Positions 52,801 through 62,022 of a DNA stretch of 64,000 nt are shown here, in pieces. The first letter of the stretch is position 1. The number at the start of each line of letters is the position of its first letter. Both the position numbers and the translations under genes were made by a program. The notes beneath the pieces were generated by a model, which was not told where the DNA came from, ran no database searches, and was given only the letters and a program-made list of their open reading frames with translations. The stretch comes from Lasiodiplodia sp. COLG20 (Eukaryota; Ascomycota; Dothideomycetes; Botryosphaeriales; Botryosphaeriaceae). The stretch lies in assembly GCA_009801085.1 (NCBI GenBank), contig VNWV01000017.1:124001-188000 (forward strand). The letters are read 5' to 3'.

Positions 52801-55800
52801 GACATCAATGGCCCAACCCACGGTTTGCAACGCCATACGACATCTCGATTGCCGAAACTACCGAAACGCCGCTCACCATCATGGTTGACGCTGTTGAGGG
52901 TTGCTTGGATGCGAGATTCCTGTTCCGCCCCTCAAACTTCGGCGCACCCATGATCGAGCGTATGATCAACCACTTTGAGAACGTCCTCGCGTTACTTGGC
53001 GACAGGTCTGGAGCAGCCGGTCCTGTCGGCGAAGTGGCCAAGAATATGCTCAGCGCCGAAGAACAGCATGCCAGCCTCAACTGCAGCGAATACATCGACA
53101 CGCCATACGAGGGACCCGAGACTCTTGCCGAGGCATTCGAGCTCTCGCTGTCTCAGTACCCAGACCAGCTTGCGGTCGAAGGCTTGGATCGGAGTCTTAC
53201 GTACAGCGAACTGGACGCGGAGACGCGGCGGGTTGCAAAGGTTCTTGTCCAGCACGGCGTCAAGGCTGGGGATATTGTCTGCATCATTGCCGATGGTTCA
53301 GTCAACTGGCTCTTGGCAATCATGTCGGTGGTTAGGACGGGAGCTGCATACTGTCCTGTGGATAACAAGTTCCCTGCCGAGAGACAGAGTTACATGATGT
53401 CTCTGTGCCACCCTCCGGTCGTTCTGTACCCGAGCGCCTCCATCAGGCAGAACCACTCTGGCCATGCAGGCTCTGTGCAGCTGGACGTAGAGACCATCCT
53501 CGCCTCAGAGTCAGACGAGAGCTTCGTCCCCAAGAGCCAAGCCGCACCGCACGACCTCGCAGTGATCCTCTTCACCAGCGGCACGACCGGCTTCCCCAAG
53601 GCAGTCCAGCTCGAGCACAAGCCCATCCTCTCAGTCCTCTCCTGGGCGCCGACCCGCCTCCGCTCCAAGCCAGGCCAACGCAATGCGCAGCTGCTCTCGC
53701 TCGGCTTCGACTGCTGCGTCACCGAAGTCTTCTCCAGCCTCCTCTACGGCGCAACGCTCGTCCTCAAGGACCCGGGCGACCCGCTCGCGCACCTCACCAA
53801 GGTCGACGCCATCGTCGCGACGCCCTCGCTCGTCACCAACCTCGACCCGGCCGACTACCCCAACCTCAAAGTCGTCACTTTGATGGGCGAGCCGCTCCCC
53901 GTCGCCCTCGCGCGCCGCTGGCTTCCAGGCCGCATCCTGCAAAACAGCTACGGCCCCGCCGAAACAACACTCATGACCAACGCGCACCAGCTCCGTCTCG
54001 ACGGGCCCATCTCGGTCGGCAAGCCCATCCCGCGCGTCGCCTTCTACATCCTCGACGCCATGGGGCGGCCGGTGCCGACGGGCGTTGCGGGCGAGATCTT
54101 CGTCGCGTCGGGCCTGCAGGTCTCGCGCGGGTACCGCAACAACCCCGAGGAGACGACGTACCGCTTCCTGCAGGACCCGTTCCGGCCCGGGTGGAAGATG
54201 TTCAGGTCGGGCGACATGGGCCGCTGGAACGAGGACGGCGACACCGAGATTATTGGGAGAACCGACAGCCAGGTCAAGCTGCGCGGCTTCCGCATTGACC
54301 TAGGCGACATCGAGGCGACGGTGGCGAGGCTGGGTGCGCCGGCGTTGGGCGTCGATAATGTTGCTGTTGTGGTGACGGGCGGCGCGCTGCGGGCCTTCGT
54401 CACGCCCGCCACGGTCGACACGCGCAAGCTGATGCAGACGCTGCGCGAACACTTGCCCGAGTACAGCACGCCCAGCAACGTCACGGCGCTGGACGCCCTG
54501 CCGCTGTCGCCGAACGGCAAGGTCAACCGCAAGGAGTTGGCCGCGATGCACATGCAGCGCGACGACGCGCTGGAGCCGCTGAAGACGGATACTGAGCGTG
54601 CAGTGGCCGACGCCTGGGCGGAGCTGCTGGGCCGCGACCAGAAGCAGTCGCCGATCGGGGCGCTGGACCGCTTCTTCGATCTCGGCGGCCACTCGCTGCT
54701 GCAGATCCGGCTGGCGCAGAAGCTGTCGAAGCTGTGGGCCACGAGCGTGCCGCTGCGGACCATCATCCGGCACCAGGTGCTGCGCGAGCTCTCGGCGGCG
54801 CTCGACGAGCATCTGGCGCAGAAACCCGTCGAGGTGCGCAAGCCTTTTGCTGAAATGGCGAAGGTGGCCAGGGGGGACAAGACGCCGGCGTCGTATCTGG
54901 AGCAGGAAATGGTGCTGAACCAGATGCTGGCCGACGGCTCGCCCGTGTGGAACATCGTCTATGCCTGCAAGGCCTACGGCGCCGTTGACCTGGACGCCCT
55001 GGACCGCGCGTTCCGCGAGACGCTGGCGACGCACGAGGTCCTGCGCTCGCGCTACCACCTTGACGACGGCGTCGTCATGCGGTCTTCTCTTTCCGAGCCG
55101 TCCTCGTTCGCCGCCAGCCACGTCAACTGCAGCGAGGACGACCTCGCCGACTTCCTCGCCCAGAAGATCCAGCGGCCGCTCGACCCGTTCGACGACCCCC
55201 TGATCCAGCTCCACACCGCGGCCGTGACGCCCTGGAAGACGGTCGTCGTCTTCGTCATGTCGCACATCGTCGGCGACGGGCCGACGCTGTACAGAGTCTT
55301 GCAGGAGACGTCCGCTGCCTACGCCCGCATCACTTCTCCCTCTCCCTCCCCCTCCCCCTCGCCCTCCCCCCTCTCCTACCTCGACTGGTCCCACTGGGCG
55401 GCTCACCCTGATACCATCGACAAAGAAACCGCCACCTTCTGGCACCACACCCTCTCCACCCGCCGCCCCGCCCTGCCCCGCCACCACCACCACCCCTTCA
55501 CCAAGCCCTCCGCCGCAGCCACTTTCCGCGGCAACCTCACAACCTGGACCCTCCGCCCCTCGCTGCGCACCCGCCTCGCCCGCCGCGCCATCGAGCACGG
55601 CCTGTCCATGCACCAACTCGCCCTGGCCGCGACGTTCCTGGCGCTGCGGTCACTTCACCCCGCTGGCAGTGGTAGCGACGGGGACGTACTCGCCCTCGGC
55701 GCGCCGATGACGCTGCGGACGGAGGCGGGGACGGAGCGCATGCCGGGACTGTTTTTGGATAGGCTGGTTGTTGGGTTGCCGTGGGATGGTGTCGACAGGA

Positions 55801-56774
55801 CCAGTACCACCGGCGCAGAGGAGGAGGGGAGTGACGACAGCCTCGCAGCCTTCCTCGCCACCGTCCGCGCGCGCAGCAGCGCCGCGCTCGCGCGGTTTGT
55901 GCCGCATCGCGTGCTGAGGCGGGTGCTGAACCAACAAGCTGGCGCCGACCCTTCCCGCCAGCAGCAGACCGTGGATGAAGCAGATAGCGACGCCTGCAGC
56001 AGCACCGCAGCAGCCGAAAGCGAGCTCCCCGCACCCCCCAGCCTCGCCAACCCTATCGTCGACGTCGTCGTCGCCTTCCACACGGCGACCGAGTCGGCTG
56101 AGCGACGGAAGGGCTTCTCCCTTGCTCCTCCCCCCTCGTCCAACCCGTCCAACCCAGTAGCAGAAGTCGTCGAGATCCCCGTCGAGCAAGGCGGCGGCCG
56201 GCCCCGCGGCGTGGCGAAGTTCCCGGTCATGGTCGAGTTCACGGATGACGGCGAGGACGCCGGGTTGCGCGTTGAGCTGGAGTGGGACACCGGCGTTGTC
56301 GAACCGCATGTCGCGGAGAGGCTGGAGGAGGGGTTGGCGGGGGCGTTGGAGATGCTGGGCTCGTCGGGCTCATCTCTCGGCGGAGTGAGGGCGATGACGG
56401 AGGCGTTGAGGGGGCGCAGCACCGGTGTGTGCCACGAGGGAGATGTGGAGAGTGATGGGGGGTTGCCGACGCCGGGGGAGGAGGAGGAGATTGCGGTGCA
56501 GTTGCAGCTTGGGGAGTGTGTTCAGGGTGGGGAGGAGGACAAGGAGAGGGCGGAGAGGGTGGTTAGGATAAGGGAGGCGATGGCCGAGTGTCTGGGCTTG
56601 GAGAGGAAGGATGTGGGCTGCATGCGGTCGTTTTGGGAACTCGGGGCGGAGAGTATGGATGCGGTTAGGTTGATGGATAGGTGCGAGAAGAAGGGGTTGA
56701 GGCTGGGGTTGAGGGATATCTTTGATTCGCCGACTGCGGATGCATTGGCGGGGTTGTGTGGTGTTGGAGTTTAG
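49823..56774 (+). CDS. Dimodular nonribosomal peptide synthetase, A-T-C-A-T-C-T
   Basis: Exons 49823-50459 and 50518-56774 (intron in adenylation motif A4) give 2,297 residues. A1 (about 1-480) has LIFTSGSTGKPKG, FAFDA, NIYGPTEAT and STGNGKVDRKAL, but YRTKDYAKR and VVKNRGFLVNLESEVEP replace the usual A7/A8. T1 has GGHSL (Ser ~553). C1 has HHSLIDG (~760). A2 (about 1075-1555) is canonical: LFTSGTTGFPKA, SYGPAETT, FRSGDMGRW, VKLRGFRIDLGDIE. T2 has GGHSL (Ser ~1605). C2 has SHIVGDG (~1794), keeping the second, catalytic His. T3 has GAESM (Ser ~2258) and ends the protein. There is no thioesterase or reductase. This order is that of fungal diketopiperazine synthetases such as GliP, where the terminal C-T pair releases a cyclic dipeptide. 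The substrates are unknown. Confidence 0.92.
55332..55374 (+). repeat. TCCCTC-type microsatellite coding a Ser-Pro run in the NRPS
   Basis: A C/T-rich imperfect hexamer array encodes SPSPSPSPSPSP inside the C2 domain, shortly after its SHIVGDG motif, probably in a surface loop. Confidence 0.8.
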
Positions 56775-57430
56775 GTAACCGGTGTAGTCCGTGTCTTGTT
56801 TGATTAGTATGTATAGTAGGGGATAATTGAGAATTTGTACTTCATAATAACCTTTTAGGTCTCCAATTCTAAATTTCCGCTAGCTCTTAGTCAGTCAGGA
56901 TGCGACTGTGACGTACTGCACCTTCGATCTGGGGAAGCTCCAGCAGACGCACGATAAGAAGCGAGCTATTCTGCTACAGAAATAGCAAGCTTGGAAAGAA
57001 CATCCCGCTCTGGAGTGATAGCTTGAATCGGGAAAGGTAATTTTCCAATGAAGCCCCTCTTGACTGGAGCAGCGCGATATTTAGATGATGCTGTCCTTTC
57101 TTTTATACTCTGTACTCATGTATGTCAGATTCGGATCCCCTGTCTTTATTTAGTCGAAGGCGACAAGCTGAGCAGTAGTTTCTAAAGCCATTATTCCGGC
57201 TGAAACACGCGATCGCTTGTAAAATACGTCTCGGGGATATGCTTATTGGCCGACCATTATCTACTCAACTGCGTGATAATGCGCATTGTAAGTCTAACGA
57301 TATAGCACCCACGGACATAGTCTCAATGCTGGACTCTCCAGCCATTAGCGCGAGTAGTTTGGTGCAACTTATATGCTTGTAATGGGTTCCTTCCAATCCA
57401 GAATATGATTTTGCTACCAACCTCAACAAT
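56775..57430. other. Intergenic, nothing recognised
   Basis: Between the converging 3' ends of the NRPS and the C2H2 gene. No further biosynthetic gene or repeat was seen. Confidence 0.4.
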
Positions 57431-58736
57431 CTAGTCGACCAACAGTCTAATATGGCCAAATCCCAGCAATGATAGCTGAGATTCGACGTACTTGATCGTT
57501 TGCCGAAATGAAACAAGTCCTCCGCGACACGCTCCGGCCTCCAAGTGCTGCGCAAGGCCGCTCAGTGTAGAAAACGACTTGATCCTGACGGGCTTTTTGT
57601 CGGAAGCCAGCTCTTGAGCGAGCAACAATGGGCAATGGAAGAGATGCGGGGCATGTGCGGCCGAGTTAACATGCGCCTGGAATGCAGCCGCGCTGCGGAA
57701 GGCAGGGCGGTGGGGGCAGAGCGGGCACGCACGAGGGCGGTATTCAACCTTGTTGCTTTCGCGGTTGCTGTTGTTGCCTGCGTTATTGCTGTTGATGATG
57801 CCTGAGGTGTCCTGAGTAGATCTCACTACCCTTGTCTCCGGAACGCGGTCCATGTGAGCTTGCATCCAGTCGTCAGAGGCCTCGCTTACTGAAGGGGTTA
57901 GGACTGCAGGGCGATCAAATGAATCTTCGCTTTCGCATGATTCAAGTCTTGTCTCTGCTAGCTGCTCTGGGCCTGCGATTGCTGCCCGATTCGGGCTGTC
58001 AAGGTCAGCGATGAAAGCTTGGGAGGAGCTCGATGACTTACCCCATTGAGTCTATGTTCTCAATCGCAGTATGGTCAACGATCTGTCCCTGATGATCATG
58101 TGCAATGACCATCCCATTCAACCTCGCACGTGTCATCCCAGAAGGGCACCGCCCACTCTCGAGGTGGTTGAGTAGAGCGGATGGCGTCGGGAACTTCTTG
58201 CTGCACAATGCCCCTGTCGGGCACGGAATGATCCTAGGAGCCTTGTGTGTACGTTTGTGCTTTTTCAAAGCCTTTTTGGTCGCGAAACTGTCATTACATT
58301 TCCCGCATTTATGCTGGAGGCTATCCTGTGGTTCGACTCGAGTGGCGTGCAGTCGTGGTCTGTGTGAGGGGCACGATCTGAAGTGACGTTTGAGCCGTTC
58401 GGTAGATCGGTACACCTTGTCACACTTACAGCAGTGCTTGTTAAGATAGCCCGCGGTCGGGTAGTCGTGTCCACAATCACAGCAGGAGTACTGGGCGCCA
58501 TGTTTGGCGGTGCGGGCATGGAGGTTGTGCTCCGTGGGGTTGGAAAAGAAGATATTGCACTCTAGACAGAAGCAATGGATTGCTTCAGTCTGGTGGCGTC
58601 GCAATCCTTCTTGTCTCTCAAAGCGTTCGTGACACAGTGTGCATTTTGGGTGGAACAATTTCCTGTGAGCCGCGCGTCCTTTCTTACCAAGCGTAGATCC
58701 GCACAAATCACACGTCCATTCGGCTGAGCCCGGCAT
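57431..58736 (-). CDS. Multi-finger C2H2 zinc-finger protein
   Basis: Two exons, 58736-58042 and 57995-57431 (donor GTAAGT, acceptor ACAG), give 419 residues. At least six C2H2-like units occur in tandem: CDLCGSTLGKKGRAAH, CTLCHERFERQEGLRRH, CLECNIFFSNPTEHNLH, CCKCDKVYRSTERLKRH, CGKCNDSFATKKALKKH and CPTGALCSKKFPTPSALLNH, with spacings that vary from the DNA-binding consensus. Exon 2 adds an acidic linker and another CPLCPHRPAFRSAAAFQAH finger. Such fungal proteins may bind DNA, RNA or proteins. It could be a local regulator of the NRPS/P450 pair, but that rests only on proximity (about 0.65 kb from the NRPS end). Confidence 0.82.
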
Positions 58737-60012
58737 TTTTGGGTGTTCAGATGAAAAACGAGATCCTTTGTGGATTTGTCGAAGAGAGGAGACAAATAAC
58801 AGCCCTTCGTGACCTTATAATGGCCGTGAGTGGTTGAGGTTTGAATTTTAGTTGCCACGGAGCAGAGCAACCTAACAGTTGGGCTAGGAGTGAGTATTTG
58901 ACCCGGTATGTGCAAGGGACCAAGTCTCAGCAAGCTCCTCGCATGGCTTGCCACCCGATGCATGCCTCGAGGGCGAATTTAGTTTAGGCATTCAGCATAG
59001 CAAAGGCTCATTGGTTCAAGCTAGATGGATGGAACGGTTGATATCCGCTCCGCTTGGCTGATTTGAGGTTGAGATGTATGCATCGAATGAGGTGTAGCAT
59101 CCTCACCAACCTAATCATAGGGTTACACTGCGCGACTAGTGTACATGCATTTCAGGCTTAGGTATCTGGAGGTAATAATGCAAAGTTTGGTAGAAGAGGG
59201 CATTTCAGCAAGGGAGATACGCAGGAAACTCCCATTCCAGAGGACAAGGTCGGCGCTTTATCCCGCTAGAGAGGAACCACTGTTTTGGAAAGAGACATGT
59301 TTCCAGCCATCACCTTGCAAGTAACCAGTACGGCATACAGCCGGACTACCTCTTTCCCATGGCTGAGTACTCGAACGTAACTGCGGTCTTTATAAGAGTG
59401 GATTAGATGGGGATTAATCTACTTAGGTTTTGATGTCTTTCGTGAAGACGTATAAGCCGTTCGTACATTATTGTGTCTTTTACCCGATACTGGCATCACT
59501 CACTTTTCTGCCTAATTACGTTCAATGATCACGCGGCGGTTGTATCGCCCCACCGGTTCTAGCCTGGCCACATTAATCATTACTTAAACCATACGTGGCT
59601 ATGTAGAGCGCGAAAACCTTGCCGGTGCGTGTCACGTAAGCAAGGTAGCCCCCCGTGCATCATGGAAATGACTCACATCACAAACGATGACGGCGGCAAC
59701 TGGGCTTTGCGCGTGAGGAATGAACGGACCAGACGTGCTCGTGGATGGTGCTAGGCTCAAAGGCACTTTGCGCATCCCTTGCAGCCGCATTAAGACTGGC
59801 AGATTTCTGGAGTAGCGCCGCGCGACATCGCCACTCGATAGGTCCCATGGCTAATTGGCTGCTCACAGATCGACGATGTCACTTCAGACTATGTTAGAAC
59901 ACTAGATGAAGGACTTAAAAGCCCCTCACTCCCTCAGTGAGACCTTCGACCTTTTATTCGACGCATCAGTACTTTGCCACAGAAATCTACATAATTTTCG
60001 AGCTGAGCTACT
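58737..60012. other. Divergent intergenic region, nothing recognised
   Basis: Lies between the C2H2 gene and the Ala/Cys-rich secreted protein. No coding signature or repeat was recognised. Confidence 0.4.
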
Positions 60013-60346
60013 ATGAAAATCGGAGACACCGTGAGTTCATTCAATGAACGTATAGAACATAAATGACCCGATCTAATTTGCCCTGCAAACCAAGATGCGA
60101 ATACTACGAAACAGCAGTGTCTGCGGAGTTCTCATATTTCAAAACGCCGTAAGCGCGGGTCCATGTGCGTACGGCACCTGTCAAGCTGGGTGTTCGGCCG
60201 TTGTAATGGCCTGCTACGCAGCGGCGGGGTTCACGTGGGGAGCGACGTTAGGGGCGACAGCACCAGCTTCGATAATCGCGTGTAACACAGCGTTCGGGAC
60301 GTGCCAAGCGGCCTGTGCAGCGGTTCTGCTTGCACCAACTTTATGA
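60013..60346 (+). CDS. Tiny secreted Ala/Cys-rich protein (zygote-specific-like family)
   Basis: The core exon at 60095-60346 encodes 83 residues: a probable signal ending NAVSA, then GPCAYGTCQAGCSAVVMACYAAAGFTWG and, after a Gly/Ala-rich middle, NTAFGTCQAACAAV. The repeated small-residue C-x-x-x-C pattern is one I associate with short eukaryotic proteins sometimes labelled zygote-specific; that label is from memory and gives no function. A six-codon exon at 60013-60030, with a GTGAGT donor and CCAAG acceptor, splices in phase 0 to the internal ATG, so the start may be at 60013 or 60095. The hydrophobic middle could also be membrane-embedded. Confidence 0.65.
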
Positions 60347-60586
60347 TATTTTGAGGGACGTTTCGAGATGTACTATGAGAACACTTATTTCGCCGTCTTC
60401 CCGCAACCATGGTGAAATTTACCTCTCGTTCCCAGCTTATTTCCTACAACATGGGGACTGCAGAAAGAAATCTCCCCTTATGAGTCTAGTAGCTAAGCAC
60501 AGCTCGCGATATATTCGACTTACACGCTGCAGTCATTCCCAGCAAGCGTCTAGTCACGGTCAGGAAACCTTGATATTCATAGTATT

Positions 60587-61411
60587 TCAAAGTGACAAAC
60601 GCTTGTTGCCAGAAATACGGTCCAACCTCCCGTTTTCCAGGCGTACCAAGTGGTCGAATGCAAGGTGACGATGAATAGCCTCCGTCCATTCAACTGTTGC
60701 ATCAAAGTTCATCTGACCAAGACGGCTTCCAATACGTCCGCAGGACATTTGCACCTCCGTTGGAGACATAGTTCCGCAGTGTCCAGCAACCTTACGGGGT
60801 TTTTGTTATGGGATTCCACAACCGTCCTCAATGTCTGGGTACTTGTCGAAGACACCATAAAGACCTCCAATGCGACCTTCGTCGTTGATTTGCGCCACCA
60901 CAACGTACCCGGTTTGGTCCCATAATTCGTGTTCCATCTCTTCCACTGTCGCTGACATCTCCTCATCCTCGCGGTATTCTAGCATGTCGAGCTTCTGGGA
61001 CATGAACGCGGGCGTACTACTGGTTGACTCTTCTGTCTTGGTAGGATCACAGGAGGAGTGAGGGGACGGCTGAACGCTTGCCTCAATGTCGAGAATGTTG
61101 ACGGCAAGCATATCAACGGGATTGACCCTCCCAGGAAGATAGGGTTCCGGCGCTATGTAAGCTGGCGACACCAAGCCGCAAAAGTTTGGAACGAGCCGGT
61201 ATGCGATACTGCCAGTGGTGTCGCGGCCGAGTGGTATGAACAAGTCATTTCTTGAAGATGACATCAACGTGAGAAGTTTGAAACATTCGGCTTCATCGAA
61301 GAAGTTCATCGTATCAACTTGGTTCACGAATGTCCGGGCTTGTTGGTTCCGGCGCTTGATGTGTTCCGCGTCGCTGATCCCAGGTGCGGGCCAGTGTGTC
61401 TCGGTCAGCAC
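60587..61411 (-). pseudogene. Broken paralogue of the 17.4-kb uncharacterised gene
   Basis: A single minus-strand frame carries the same blocks as the gene at 17400-18359: MNFFDEAECFKL, PLGRDTTGSIAYRLV, a Ser/Thr-rich linker, QTGYVVVAQINDEG, GVFDKYPDIEDG, then KVAGHCGTM and the C-terminal part. A TAA at 60808-60806 interrupts it exactly where the intact copy reads PPLENP, and homology resumes in the same frame. The 5' end has no ATG; a branch-acceptor-like CTAACTATCGCTAG sits there, so the first part may be spliced or missing. A nonsense change plus 5' loss is the simplest reading. Confidence 0.7.
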
Positions 61412-62022
61412 GGTGGCTAGCGATAGTTAGAGATGGAAAATCGATGGTCAGCTTCTTAGCTACGGGTTGATGCGTGGTTGAAGAAGCAGGTCGCTGGTAT
61501 CAAGTCTGGATTATTGCCAGGATTCTAGGTAACATGTGCCTTCCAAAATTTTGCGCTCCTGAGCTAATGCAATAATCTCAGCCGTGGCTCCATGTCGTCA
61601 CCAATCCATACAACGGCAAGAGCCTACTTCTGCCTGACCCCGTAAGCCATCCGGGACGAACGAAAAAAAAAAAAAAAAAACCCTTAAGCGTCATAGAATC
61701 TGTACAATCTGTCTTCTGTCTTCCTTGTGGACTCAACGCATTCAGCTTTAGCGCAGCAAGAGTTGTATGATAAACCATCCATGCATGAGACCTAGCTGTT
61801 GTAGAGACTGATGCTAATATGCAAACTCTATCTGCACCCCGCCGCTAGTAATCAGCATGTTTCAAGGACCCGGCCTATTACCGCACCTCCATCCATGCGG
61901 CAAAACCTCAAAGCCGACCATCGCTTGAGAAGAGCCGCCTTCAGAAAACCCATGTCCGTATTAGTCATGCCGTAAAGCAAAAGGGGAAAAAAAGGAAAAG
62001 CATCACCCACGCCCGCACCCCC
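61412..62022. other. Intergenic with an 18-bp poly(A) tract
   Basis: A homopolymer of 18 A lies at 61663-61680. Nothing else was recognised. Confidence 0.5.

Noticed and set aside
54044..56422. Several long minus-strand frames across the second half of the NRPS
   Set aside because: These are shadows of a well-supported coding region, with low-complexity Ser/Pro/Arg-rich translations and no domain.
47396..56774. A full epipolythiodioxopiperazine (gliotoxin-like) cluster
   Set aside because: Only the NRPS and a P450 are present. No GST, dipeptidase, aminocyclopropane-like lyase, methyltransferase or dithiol oxidase was found in the window, so sulfurisation is not supported.
5647..61411. Repeat-induced point mutation as the cause of the several stops
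   Set aside because: Stops occur in separate genes at moderate GC without a visible strand-wide C-to-T pattern. The TAA at 60808 aligns with TTG in the intact copy, not with a C-containing codon.
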